Assembly (NCBI RefSeq): GCF_000208745.1
Contig: NC_030855.1
Coordinates: forward strand, 24,690,119-24,754,118
From: Theobroma cacao
Lineage: Eukaryota > Streptophyta > Magnoliopsida > Malvales > Malvaceae
Reading direction: 5' to 3'
DNA: 64,000 bases
In this document: positions 48,242 through 58,547 of the stretch, piece after piece
Layout of the letters: each line of letters starts with the position of its first letter
Numbering within the stretch: position 1 is the first letter of the stretch
The notes under the pieces: model-generated
What the model saw: only the letters and a program-made list of their open reading frames with translations
Databases searched by the model: none
Told to the model about the DNA's origin: nothing
Translations under genes and position numbers: made by a program

Positions 48242-51160
48242 ATGGCAACTTCGTCGACCAAGTATGAGATTGAAAAGTTTAATGGAAGAAACGATTTCAG
48301 CCTGTGGCGTGTTAAGATGCGCGCATTGCTAGTGCAACAAGGACTGTTGAAGGCACTGAAGGGAAAAGAGCATCTTCCCTCGAATTTATCTGATGGTGAG
48401 AAAGATGACCTTATGGAAAAAGCACATAGTGCTATTCTCCTTGCTTTGTCTGATGAGGTGCTAAGAGAAGTCACGGATGAAGAATCTGCTGCTGCAGTGT
48501 GGTTTAAACTCGAAAGTATTTATATGACCAAGTCCCTGACGAATCGGCTTTATATGAAGCAACGATTGTATACTCTCAAGATGAGTGAAGGTACGTCCGT
48601 TAATACCCACATTGATGAATTTAATAGAGTTATTCTTGATTTAAAGAATATCGATGTTAAAATTGAGGATGAGGACCTAGCCCTAATTCTTTTATGTTCT
48701 TTGCCTCCATCGTATGAAAATTTCGTGGATACTATGCTTTACGGCCGAGACACTCTCACTTTCGAGGATGTAAGGGCATCTTTAAATTCCAAGGAATTAA
48801 AGAAGAAAGTTGGTGGTATTCGGAATGAAAATCAAGCAGAAGGTTTGGTTGTAAATAGAGGTAGAGGTAAAGAGAAAGGCTTAGACAGAAAAGGTAAATC
48901 TAGAGCAAAAGGGAAAACTTGCTGGAATTGTGGTCAGAAAGGGCATTTTCGTCAAGACTGTATCAAATTCAAGGATGATGAAAAGTTTAATAAGTCTGAG
49001 AATACTGCAAACGTGGTTGGAGATGACTTTGATACTTTTGAGGAAACTGATAATGTTCTTGCAATTACTAATTGTAACCTGATGGATACATGGATCTTGG
49101 ATTCGGCTTGTTGCTTTCATATATGTCCTAGGCGTGATTGGTTTACAACTTATCAATCTGTTAATATGGGCACTGTACAATTAGGAGATGATTTCTCTCT
49201 CTCAGTTGTTGGAATTGGCACAATTAGAATCAAGATGTTTGATGGTATGGTAAGAACACTTGAGGTAAAACATGTCCCTGACATGAAAAAGAATTTAATA
49301 TCCTTGAGTTTGTTAGATAAGAAGGGCTACAAATATAGTGGCCAAGATGGTGTCTTGAATGTATCTAAAGGAGCCTTAACTATCATGAAGGGCAAGTTAT
49401 CCGGTGACCTTTATTGTCTAGTGGGAAACACGGTCATTGAAACTGTTTCTGTGGTCTCATCTAATGATCCTGAAGATGATGTAACACGTTTATGGAATAT
49501 GAGATTTGGTCATATGAGCGAGAGAGGGATTAGAAAACTAAGTAAGCATAGTTTGCTGTGTGGTCAAAAGAGTGGAAAGCTAGATTTCTGTGAGCAACAT
49601 AGAGTGAAATTTAGCACTAAAACTCATCAAACCAGGGGTACAGTAAACTACATCTATTTAGATTTGTGGGATCCTTCTCCGGTGGTATCAAAAGGTGGAT
49701 CATTATACATGTGGATCTTTATTGATGATTTTTCAAGAAAGGTGTGGACGTATCTTCTAAAGGCTATGAGTGAAGTGTTAACCACCTTTTTGCATTGGAA
49801 GGTATTGATCGAGAAGCAGACTAAGAAAAGGATCGAGAGCTTTCGAACAAACAAAGGTTTGAAATTTTGCAAAGGTGAGTTTGGTCTATTCTACAAGAAT
49901 GAGAAAATCGTTAGACATCGCACTGTCGACAAAACACCATATCAAAACGATATTGTAGAATTGATGAAGAAAACACTTTTGGAGAGAGCAAAATACGTGT
50001 TCTCAAATGTTGGCCTAACCAAAGTATTTTGGACAGAAGCTATCAACAAGGCTTGTTACTTGGTAAATCGGTCTCCATCAACTGCAATTGAATTTAAGAC
50101 TCCCAAGGAAGTTTGGTCTGGTAAGCCTGCTGATTATTTTATATTGAGAGTATTTGGTTGTCCTGTTCATGTTCATGTGAGTGATGGTAAACTTGAGTTG
50201 AGGGCGACAGAGTGCATATTCCTAGGCTATGCATATGGGGTGAAGGGTTATTGGTTGTGGTGTACTGATTGTAAGTTCCCCAAGTTTATGGTGAGTCGGG
50301 ATGTTACCTTTGACAAGTCTGCATTACTTTGTGGGATAAAGTCTAGAATTGCAAACACATCAGACCAAGAAGTTGGCAAGCAGGTGGAGCTTGAAATCAA
50401 TGCTCTTGTGACAGTGCGAGATGATAGTGAAATCCAGAAAGAATTGCAAGAGGTACAAGAATTGGTATCTCAACGAAGCATTACTTGTATTGATGGTGAT
50501 TTTGATTCTTATGTTTTATTTGTGGAAGTAGAGATTGAAGAGCCTTACTTTTATCATGAGAAAATTATATATGTCGAGTCTTCTAAGAAGATTGAGTCTC
50601 TACACTGGGATCAAACATGGGAGCTTGTGAAAACACCTAAAGTTACTATTGAAGTTGGCTTAGTGTGTGAAGGAGGTGCAAACATTAGTCGTAATGTGGT
50701 TGGCTTCTCCAAATCAGATTTTGCTGGTGATCTAGATAGTAGAAGATCTCAAACGGGGTATGTGTTCACTCTCTCAGGATCTGCAATCAGTTGGAAAGCA
50801 GTTCTTCAATCAACCTTTGCTTTGTCTACAACTGAAGCTGAATATATGGCTGTGACCGAGGCAGTGAAGGAGGCTTTGTGGCTTAAAGGCTTGGTTAGTG
50901 ATCTTGGTTTTGAACAAACACAAACAGTTGTGTTTTGTGATAGTCAAAGTGCTATACATTTGACTAAAAATCAGATGTTTCATGAGAGAACCAAACACAT
51001 CCAAGTCAAGTGTAACTTCGTTCGAGAGATTATTTCTAAAGGTGAGATTGTAGTAAAGAAAATAGCTACAGATGAAAATCCGGCAGATATGCTAACTAAG
51101 TCAGTTTCTGGGATAAAGTTCAAGCATTGCTTGGACTTGATCGGTGTTCGTAGTGCTTGA
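48242..51160 (+). CDS. Copia gag-pol ORF lacking reverse transcriptase, copy 2
   Basis: 972 aa from ATG 48242; the protein is identical to copy 1 across the whole frame. The only DNA difference noticed in the first 200 bases is a silent one (gaa to gag, near 48371). It carries the same reverse transcriptase deletion, the same RTN substitution in the integrase core and the same reduced zinc finger, so these defects predate the multiplication. It is flanked by LTR 2 and LTR 3 with a normal primer-binding site. If transcribed from the LTR it could supply gag for particles but not synthesise cDNA. Confidence 0.93.
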   Translation: MATSSTKYEIEKFNGRNDFSLWRVKMRALLVQQGLLKALKGKEHLPSNLSDGEKDDLMEKAHSAILLALSDEVLREVTDEESAAAVWFKLESIYMTKSLTNRLYMKQRLYTLKMSEGTSVNTHIDEFNRVILDLKNIDVKIEDEDLALILLCSLPPSYENFVDTMLYGRDTLTFEDVRASLNSKELKKKVGGIRNENQAEGLVVNRGRGKEKGLDRKGKSRAKGKTCWNCGQKGHFRQDCIKFKDDEKFNKSENTANVVGDDFDTFEETDNVLAITNCNLMDTWILDSACCFHICPRRDWFTTYQSVNMGTVQLGDDFSLSVVGIGTIRIKMFDGMVRTLEVKHVPDMKKNLISLSLLDKKGYKYSGQDGVLNVSKGALTIMKGKLSGDLYCLVGNTVIETVSVVSSNDPEDDVTRLWNMRFGHMSERGIRKLSKHSLLCGQKSGKLDFCEQHRVKFSTKTHQTRGTVNYIYLDLWDPSPVVSKGGSLYMWIFIDDFSRKVWTYLLKAMSEVLTTFLHWKVLIEKQTKKRIESFRTNKGLKFCKGEFGLFYKNEKIVRHRTVDKTPYQNDIVELMKKTLLERAKYVFSNVGLTKVFWTEAINKACYLVNRSPSTAIEFKTPKEVWSGKPADYFILRVFGCPVHVHVSDGKLELRATECIFLGYAYGVKGYWLWCTDCKFPKFMVSRDVTFDKSALLCGIKSRIANTSDQEVGKQVELEINALVTVRDDSEIQKELQEVQELVSQRSITCIDGDFDSYVLFVEVEIEEPYFYHEKIIYVESSKKIESLHWDQTWELVKTPKVTIEVGLVCEGGANISRNVVGFSKSDFAGDLDSRRSQTGYVFTLSGSAISWKAVLQSTFALSTTEAEYMAVTEAVKEALWLKGLVSDLGFEQTQTVVFCDSQSAIHLTKNQMFHERTKHIQVKCNFVREIISKGEIVVKKIATDENPADMLTKSVSGIKFKHCLDLIGVRSA

Positions 51161-51241
51161 GGCCCATTGGGGCAGTGGCGGTGTCGACAGAGATTGGTTC
51201 GTAAGGTGGAGCTTGGTGAATTCAAGCCTAAGGTGGATAAT

Positions 51242-51697
51242 TGTTAGGATAGTCTTGAATTGTGATTTAATTAGGATTGTTTAATTCTAATTAAATTAGT
51301 ATACCTTATAAATAGTCTTTAAATCTAGTTAGATTAGAATAACAATTTCTAATTCTATTAGGATAAGATTCCTAATTAAATTAGGATAAGGTTATTGTAT
51401 TTGATACTATAAAAGGACCCTATGGGTTAAAGAATAATTATCACCTAGATTTAGAGAGAGTGATTTAGGTGTACGTGGGATAAGGGTTATGAGTTTGAGA
51501 CTGTTCTTGTAATCTCCTGATTTTTCTCTTAGTGAATTTTTCTCTGTTGTTGTGCCCGTGGACGTAGGTCATCAAAAGACCGAACCACGTAAATTCTTGT
51601 GTTCTTGTGGGTGTGCTTGATTTCTTTCTTTCTTTATTCTATTGATTGGGTTAGATCTTGGGCAATTCTTTAGAGACAATTCCGCAATTTCCCAACA
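51242..51697 (+). repeat. Copia array LTR 3 (inner)
   Basis: 456 bp, matching LTR 2. The purine stretch just before it reads ggataat instead of ggagaat. Confidence 0.93.
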
Positions 51698-51743
51698 AAC
51701 TGGTATCAGAGCTTCAAGGTCTTGGATCAATCTGAATCTCGCT

Positions 51744-54662
51744 ATGGCAACTTCGTCGACCAAGTATGAGATTGAAAAGTTTAATGGAAGAAACGATTTC
51801 AGCCTGTGGCGTGTTAAGATGCGCGCATTGCTAGTGCAACAAGGACTGTTGAAGGCACTGAAGGGAAAAGAGCATCTTCCCTCGAATTTATCTGATGGTG
51901 AGAAAGATGACCTTATGGAAAAAGCACATAGTGCTATTCTCCTTGCTTTGTCTGATGAGGTGCTAAGAGAAGTCACGGATGAAGAATCTGCTGCTGCAGT
52001 GTGGTTTAAACTCGAAAGTATTTATATGACCAAGTCCCTGACGAATCGGCTTTATATGAAGCAACGATTGTATACTCTCAAGATGAGTGAAGGTACGTCC
52101 GTTAATACCCACATTGATGAATTTAATAGAGTTATTCTTGATTTAAAGAATATCGATGTTAAAATTGAGGATGAGGACCTAGCCCTAATTCTTTTATGTT
52201 CTTTGCCTCCATCGTATGAAAATTTCGTGGATACTATGCTTTACGGCCGAGACACTCTCACTTTCGAGGATGTAAGGGCATCTTTAAATTCCAAGGAATT
52301 AAAGAAGAAAGTTGGTGGTATTCGGAATGAAAATCAAGCAGAAGGTTTGGTTGTAAATAGAGGTAGAGGTAAAGAGAAAGGCTTAGACAGAAAAGGTAAA
52401 TCTAGAGCAAAAGGGAAAACTTGCTGGAATTGTGGTCAGAAAGGGCATTTTCGTCAAGACTGTATCAAATTCAAGGATGATGAAAAGTTTAATAAGTCTG
52501 AGAATACTGCAAACGTGGTTGGAGATGACTTTGATACTTTTGAGGAAACTGATAATGTTCTTGCAATTACTAATTGTAACCTGATGGATACATGGATCTT
52601 GGATTCGGCTTGTTGCTTTCATATATGTCCTAGGCGTGATTGGTTTACAACTTATCAATCTGTTAATATGGGCACTGTACAATTAGGAGATGATTTCTCT
52701 CTCTCAGTTGTTGGAATTGGCACAATTAGAATCAAGATGTTTGATGGTATGGTAAGAACACTTGAGGTAAAACATGTCCCTGACATGAAAAAGAATTTAA
52801 TATCCTTGAGTTTGTTAGATAAGAAGGGCTACAAATATAGTGGCCAAGATGGTGTCTTGAATGTATCTAAAGGAGCCTTAACTATCATGAAGGGCAAGTT
52901 ATCCGGTGACCTTTATTGTCTAGTGGGAAACACGGTCATTGAAACTGTTTCTGTGGTCTCATCTAATGATCCTGAAGATGATGTAACACGTTTATGGAAT
53001 ATGAGATTTGGTCATATGAGCGAGAGAGGGATTAGAAAACTAAGTAAGCATAGTTTGCTGTGTGGTCAAAAGAGTGGAAAGCTAGATTTCTGTGAGCAAC
53101 GTAGAGTGAAATTTAGCACTAAAACTCATCAAACCAGGGGTACAGTAAACTACATCTATTTAGATTTGTGGGATCCTTCTCCGGTGGTATCAAAAGGTGG
53201 ATCATTATACATGTGGATCTTTATTGATGATTTTTCAAGAAAGGTGTGGACGTATCTTCTAAAGGCTATGAGTGAAGTGTTAACCACCTTTTTGCATTGG
53301 AAGGTATTGATCGAGAAGCAGACTAAGAAAAGGATCGAGAGCTTTCGAACAAACAAAGGTTTGAAATTTTGCAAAGGTGAGTTTGGTCTATTCTACAAGA
53401 ATGAGAAAATCGTTAGACATCGCACTGTCGACAAAACACCATATCAAAACGATATTGTAGAATTGATGAAGAAAACACTTTTGGAGAGAGCAAAATACGT
53501 GTTCTCAAATGTTGGCCTAACCAAAGTATTTTGGACAGAAGCTATCAACAAGGCTTGTTACTTGGTAAATCGGTCTCCATCAACTGCAATTGAATTTAAG
53601 ACTCCCAAGGAAGTTTGGTCTGGTAAGCCTGCTGATTATTTTATATTGAGAGTATTTGGTTGTCCTGTTCATGTTCATGTGAGTGATGGTAAACTTGAGT
53701 TGAGGGCGACAGAGTGCATATTCCTAGGCTATGCATATGGGGTGAAGGGTTATTGGTTGTGGTGTACTGATTGTAAGTTCCCCAAGTTTATGGTGAGTCG
53801 GGATGTTACCTTTGACAAGTCTGCATTACTTTGTGGGATAAAGTCTAGAATTGCAAACACATCAGACCAAGAAGTTGGCAAGCAGGTGGAGCTTGAAATC
53901 AATGCTCTTGTGACAGTGCGAGATGATAGTGAAATCCAGAAAGAATTGCAAGAGGTACAAGAATTGGTATCTCAACGAAGCATTACTTGTATTGATGGTG
54001 ATTTTGATTCTTATGTTTTATTTGTGGAAGTAGAGATTGAAGAGCCTTACTTTTATCATGAGAAAATTATATATGTCGAGTCTTCTAAGAAGATTGAGTC
54101 TCTACACTGGGATCAAACATGGGAGCTTGTGAAAACACCTAAAGTTACTATTGAAGTTGGCTTAGTGTGTGAAGGAGGTGCAAACATTAGTCGTAATGTG
54201 GTTGGCTTCTCCAAATCAGATTTTGCTGGTGATCTAGATAGTAGAAGATCTCAAACGGGGTATGTGTTCACTCTCTCAGGATCTGCAATCAGTTGGAAAG
54301 CAGTTCTTCAATCAACCTTTGCTTTGTCTACAACTGAAGCTGAATATATGGCTGTGACCGAGGCAGTGAAGGAGGCTTTGTGGCTTAAAGGCTTGGTTAG
54401 TGATCTTGGTTTTGAACAAACACAAACAGTTGTGTTTTGTGATAGTCAAAGTGCTATACATTTGACTAAAAATCAGATGTTTCATGAGAGAACCAAACAC
54501 ATCCAAGTCAAGTGTAACTTCGTTCGAGAGATTATTTCTAAAGGTGAGATTGTAGTAAAGAAAATAGCTACAGCTGAAAATCCAACAAATATGTTGATTA
54601 AGTCAGTTTCTGGGATAAAGTTCAAGCATTGCTTGGACTTGATCGGCGTTCGTAGTGCTTGA
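51744..54662 (+). CDS. Copia gag-pol ORF lacking reverse transcriptase, copy 3
   Basis: 972 aa from ATG 51744. It is identical to copy 2 except for CEQR in place of CEQH (base 53101), and a cluster near the end where [14 protein letters not shown] becomes IATAENPTNMLIKS (about 54570-54605). The cluster lies next to the diverged LTR 4, so it looks like the surviving 3' end of the original older insertion, with the rest converted or added later. The reverse transcriptase is absent as in the other copies. The RNase H residues (SDFAGD, TEAEY, CDSQ) remain. Confidence 0.93.
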   Translation: MATSSTKYEIEKFNGRNDFSLWRVKMRALLVQQGLLKALKGKEHLPSNLSDGEKDDLMEKAHSAILLALSDEVLREVTDEESAAAVWFKLESIYMTKSLTNRLYMKQRLYTLKMSEGTSVNTHIDEFNRVILDLKNIDVKIEDEDLALILLCSLPPSYENFVDTMLYGRDTLTFEDVRASLNSKELKKKVGGIRNENQAEGLVVNRGRGKEKGLDRKGKSRAKGKTCWNCGQKGHFRQDCIKFKDDEKFNKSENTANVVGDDFDTFEETDNVLAITNCNLMDTWILDSACCFHICPRRDWFTTYQSVNMGTVQLGDDFSLSVVGIGTIRIKMFDGMVRTLEVKHVPDMKKNLISLSLLDKKGYKYSGQDGVLNVSKGALTIMKGKLSGDLYCLVGNTVIETVSVVSSNDPEDDVTRLWNMRFGHMSERGIRKLSKHSLLCGQKSGKLDFCEQRRVKFSTKTHQTRGTVNYIYLDLWDPSPVVSKGGSLYMWIFIDDFSRKVWTYLLKAMSEVLTTFLHWKVLIEKQTKKRIESFRTNKGLKFCKGEFGLFYKNEKIVRHRTVDKTPYQNDIVELMKKTLLERAKYVFSNVGLTKVFWTEAINKACYLVNRSPSTAIEFKTPKEVWSGKPADYFILRVFGCPVHVHVSDGKLELRATECIFLGYAYGVKGYWLWCTDCKFPKFMVSRDVTFDKSALLCGIKSRIANTSDQEVGKQVELEINALVTVRDDSEIQKELQEVQELVSQRSITCIDGDFDSYVLFVEVEIEEPYFYHEKIIYVESSKKIESLHWDQTWELVKTPKVTIEVGLVCEGGANISRNVVGFSKSDFAGDLDSRRSQTGYVFTLSGSAISWKAVLQSTFALSTTEAEYMAVTEAVKEALWLKGLVSDLGFEQTQTVVFCDSQSAIHLTKNQMFHERTKHIQVKCNFVREIISKGEIVVKKIATAENPTNMLIKSVSGIKFKHCLDLIGVRSA

Positions 54663-54743
54663 GGCCCATTGGGGCAGTGGCGGTGTCGACAGAGATTGGT
54701 TCGTAAGGTGGAGCTTGGTGAATTCAAGCCTAAGGTGGAGATT

Positions 54744-55199
54744 TGTTAGGATAGTCTTGAATTGTGATTTAATTAGGTTTGTTTAATTCTAATTAAATTA
54801 GTATACCTTATAAAATAGTCTTTAAATCTAGTTATATTAAAATAACAATTCCTAATTCTATTAGGATAAGATTCCTAATTATATTAGGATAAGGGTATTG
54901 TATTTGATACTATAAAAAGACCCTATGGGTTAAAAAATAATAATAACCTAGATTTAGATAGAGTGATTTAGGTGTACGTGGGATAAGGGCTATGAGTTTG
55001 AGACTGTTCTTGTAATCTCCTGATTTTTCTTTTAGTGAATTTTTCTCTGTTGCTGTACTCGTGGACGTAGGTCATCAAAAAACCGAACCACGTAAATTCT
55101 TGTGTTATTGTGAGTGTGCTTGATTTTTTCTTTTTTTATTCTATTGATTGGGTTAGATCTTGAGCAATTCTTTAGAGACAATTTCACAATTTCCCAACA
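54744..55199 (+). repeat. Copia array LTR 4 (outer right)
   Basis: 456 bp. It is the most diverged LTR (for example taggtttg near its start, agttatattaaaa, a run of T near 55130) and abuts the gagga target duplication. Confidence 0.93.
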
Positions 55200-55471
55200 G
55201 AGGAAGAAGATGTGAACCAGGATCATATGTACTCCTGAGCTAGTGATGCCATTCTCCAAGTACTCCTTCGCCTTTTGTAGCTTCCCTGAAGCAAACCATC
55301 GTGCTTCTACCAAAACTGCTCTGCACAAAGTGGCCCACTGCAATATATACCAAACACCCACTATTTAATTCTAATTTTTTTTTTTAGGATTAACTTCTTA
55401 CCATGTACTGCTTTTGTAGAACTTCGTCAATCTCATACTGAAGATGGTGGTCGATGCCTAGGCGCCGGATT

Positions 55472-56690
55472 CTATGCTGGAATGCAAGGACAAGTAACGT
55501 ATTCTACTAGCCAACGTGATAATCAAGACTTGATATTCTTAAAAATATTGCATGACTTTCATCGAAATACAGCGTATCAATACCTAAGGGTTCTTCTTCT
55601 TAGCATGTTTCCAATAATGTTAGGCTGAAAAAGGTATTGATTTGTACTATACCATGACAAAATCAGGGGCGGAGCTAAAACATTTTTAAGGGGGATAAAC
55701 CAAAAAAAAAAACACTTAACATTTAAAGAAAATTTTATATATCATTCAATTCTCACACACAATATATGCATGTTCACTTATACAGCTAAAAGAATAAATA
55801 CCACACCATAAACTCTTATATAATTATATTATTTGGATGAAAAATAAATAACTAAATGTTTAAATCAATAAATTTTTAAATGACATCTTCTTTTAAGAGT
55901 AAAAAAAAAAACTAATATAGATAATAACATTCAAAATGGAGGGTCAAATTACCTTCCGTCCATTGCAGTGGATTAGCAGTGGGTGGTTCTTCACATTTGG
56001 TATGGAAAAAGACAAGTAAGCCAAGATGATTAATAAGAGAATTAAAAGATGCAAGTAAAAGGTTTTTAAATATCAAAGAATACTTTGAATACTTTTCAAA
56101 TTGTTTCCTCTGGAATATTTACAAAAGGTTCCTGTACAACGGATTAATCATCAATTTCAAGAATTCATTGCTCTTGGCAAACAATTTTTAGGCTGATACC
56201 ACATCAACATGAAGCCAAGCATTGTCAATAAAAATAATCCCTTTTCTATACTAGGAGTGAAAGGGGGCATGGTGATTTTTCAAACATAAATATATTTAAA
56301 AAAATCCAAAAAGGGAAAGACTCAATAAAAAAAGAAAAAAACCTGATTGGACGACGAATAGCTTCAATTTCAAAGCGTTTGGAGAGATTAGCAGTAAAAG
56401 GAAACCTTCGCTTGTGAACAAGACTCAAGGACGGCTTTGTGTGTTCAGTCGAAATAAGTAGCTTCCTTGAGGAAGCTTTCTTGCAAAGGATTCTATTTGC
56501 TATTAGTCTATTGGGTTCTTTCAATTGCTGATTAGAATATTGAGTTTACAATAAACTTAGATTTATTTATACTTATTGGGTTTGGGTTAGTAGATTTATT
56601 TTTATTTTTTAAAATTTGATAGGATTAGTATATTAGGTTAGAATTTATATGCTGATTTCAATTACTAAGTACAAGTTTTACAAAATTTAA
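55472..56690. other. Promoter-side remnant of terpene synthase 3 and spacer
   Basis: 55472-55540 matches DNA upstream of the other synthases (atgctggaatgcaa). 55660-55930 matches the degraded repeat at 33480-33760 and 62410-62690. 56180-56220 (acatcaacatgaagccaagc) matches 62942-62961. 56246-56524 (-) holds a short basic open frame that I do not recognise. I see no intact gene. Confidence 0.5.
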
Positions 56691-56694
56691 GAAT

Positions 56695-57110
56695 GGATCA
56701 AGATTACATTATAAACTGAAATTGCACTGAGTTAAGAGAACGACTGCAGGAGAGTTACATACTTGTTCTTGTTTATCTTGTATCATCGATTTCCATTTCC
56801 TTAAGACATTTTTACTTGTTTGAAGCTCATTTGCTTTTGATGATGTCTCATTAAGACAATTTTAGCCTACTGGTATCATTTTCACGATGGCTTTGTCCAC
56901 TCTGTACTGTATTTATGTTACTGTATCTTTGGCATGAAACACATGTTTTAAGATACCATCAACAATCATTTTTCCCAAAAGCCATGGATGACAGATATGA
57001 GCTGTATAAGTTTGGATTGGATCTTTCCCTTAATTTCTGTGTCCAATTGTTTGTGTTTTTAAAAAGAATTCAACATACCAGCCGACAAATTTGAAACACG
57101 ATTAAAGCGT
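56695..57110 (+). repeat. Diverged copy of the PPR gene 3' end and flank
   Basis: It matches 19062-19975, starting inside the last PPR codons (attacattataaactgaaa) and running through tgtatcatcgatttccattt and acaatcatttttcccaaaag to the gattggatctttccc block. Two internal stretches of the source are missing. Confidence 0.85.
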
Positions 57111-57174
57111 TAAGTACTAAAAGGTCGAATAGGTCAAAGTATCCAATCAGATTAGATATGGATAAACGTTTCGA

Positions 57175-57660
57175 ATACTGTGAAACAAATTCATATATGT
57201 GGATGGAAAACGTTGTAGGAAAGAAGACAAAGACGTATGTTTGTTGATGTAAAATGTCCGATTATGGAATCCAGCAGCATCAAACTTCTAATTTCGATTC
57301 CAAGCAGAACCCCACACTCATTTCCTATATGCTATAGAGAATTATTCAAGTGTATTTCATGTTTTGTTTTTATCAGATTGTCCTGCACTTGCCCTAGTCT
57401 AGTCTGGACTAGCTCTGCCTACATAGCTTGTTGTACTAGAGGTTGAGAAGAAATGAAATGAAATGAAAGTTATCCAAATGAATGAAGATTAATTAAAAGT
57501 CCCAGTAAATATCGACGAAAGACTGAAAGCTGACAAGTCACAACCGTTGGATTTAGATCTTTCCATCACATTCACATGCCAAAATTCGTAAAAATCATTA
57601 GTTACATTCATGATGCTCATGCCAGAAATCAAGAATACGTACGTTGCCTAGCTTGCTTGA
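57175..57660 (+). repeat. Duplicon flank Q and 3' flank of terpene synthase 4
   Basis: gtgaaacaaattcatatatg, ggaaaacgttgtaggaaag and the following few hundred bases match 28850-28985 and 42895-43450. Module M and element X are absent here. Confidence 0.7.
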
Positions 57661-58224
57661 AGAACATTTATAATCATTTATAAATAAGGGGAAGAAAAAA
57701 ACAACTTATAGGTATACACCTGTAAAAGAAAAAAGAGTGAATTAAATTAGCCATGGAATCTATAGAAATTATTCTTTTTTAAAATTAATTTATCCATGTT
57801 TCATGTTTGCTTATAACATGTTCGTAAGTCCAGCTTCAATCATTTGCCAAATACTGCAAATGTTAATTGCTTTCGGTTTCGGTTCTCCTTAGGCACATCT
57901 TTGGAAATTGCCAATGGCTCTATCAAACTAGTATGAATAATTAAAGTAACGAGTAAAGGCTCAGAGTATTAAAATCCAATTAAAACTCAAATCAAATCAC
58001 CAAATACTATCCAAAATTGAACCCTAATAATATAGTACTATCCACTAATTACTCAAATTCATTAAATGTCCGATTATATAACTCAAATAATAACTTAAAT
58101 AACTAAAAATCATATGAAACAATTAATTTTATATGTATTGTTAATTAAAAAAATTAGTTAAGATGGCAAAGATTATGTTGAAGGCTAAGGAGGGTAAAGG
58201 TTTATATTTTACAAATTACAAATT

Positions 58225-58276
<52 letters not shown>

Positions 58277-58547
58277 AATTGGATTTGAGTTTACAGTATC
58301 TTGAGAGTGAGAGTGATATACAAACCTACCCGAATTCGCCCAATAACCAAATATGAGATACTCAAATCTTATGTTATCGGATTGAGTATCAGTGGATATT
58401 TTTATAACAATAATCCATTTAAATCCCTAGACCTAATTGATTACATTCAAGATGCACATGGTAAAAATTAAGAATATGTGGCTTTAACTTGATTACTTGA
58501 AGAAACTTTTAAAAGTTTCTATTAAATACACCTTTTTGGTAGTTACA
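57661..58547. other. AT-rich spacer with (AT)n microsatellite
   Basis: No gene is visible. An (AT)n run occupies 58227-58268. Confidence 0.6.

Larger units (their letters stand above)
44237..55199 (+). mobile_element. Tandem Copia array: 4 LTRs, 3 internal regions
   Basis: 10,963 bp with target duplication gagga (44232-44236, 55200-55204), so the outer ends mark one insertion event. LTRs are at 44237-44693, 47740-48195, 51242-51697 and 54744-55199, each running TGTTAGG...CCCAACA. The repeat period is 3,502 bp. Each internal region begins with a tRNA-Met-type primer-binding site and ends with a purine stretch (aaggtgga). The three coding frames are nearly identical. The two inner LTRs look identical to each other; the outer LTRs differ from them and from each other at many sites. 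Tork-like Copia by gag and integrase wording; the lineage is inferred. Confidence 0.93.
43731..55471 (-). pseudogene. Terpene synthase 3 pseudogene, deleted and carrying a Copia array
   Basis: Minus-strand pieces: exon 7 at 43731-44039 (open, ends [10 protein letters not shown]) and exon 6 at 44121-44236 plus 55205-55337. The two exon 6 parts sum to 249 bp, exactly the length of the intact paralogues, once the duplicated gagga (44232-44236 / 55200-55204) is counted once. The Copia array 44237-55199 lies between them. Upstream, part of intron 5 (to about 55402) joins an exon 2 fragment at about 55403-55466, which then joins promoter sequence at a shared ggatt. Exons 5, 4, 3, 1 and most of exon 2 are gone, including the DDIFD site. 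It cannot make an active synthase. Its exon 7 and 6 sequence is close to synthases 1, 2 and 4. Confidence 0.92.

Noticed and set aside
44568..51976. Repeated minus-strand frames of 134, 99, 81, 72 and 64 residues in the Copia array
   Set aside because: Antisense shadows of the gag-pol frame; they recur only because the unit is repeated.
56246..56524. 92-residue minus-strand frame
   Set aside because: No recognised motif, spans a region partly shared with 62.9 kb as non-coding flank, and ends in low-complexity sequence.
58227..58268. (AT)n run considered as a matrix attachment or origin-like element
   Set aside because: Simple microsatellite; nothing else supports a function.
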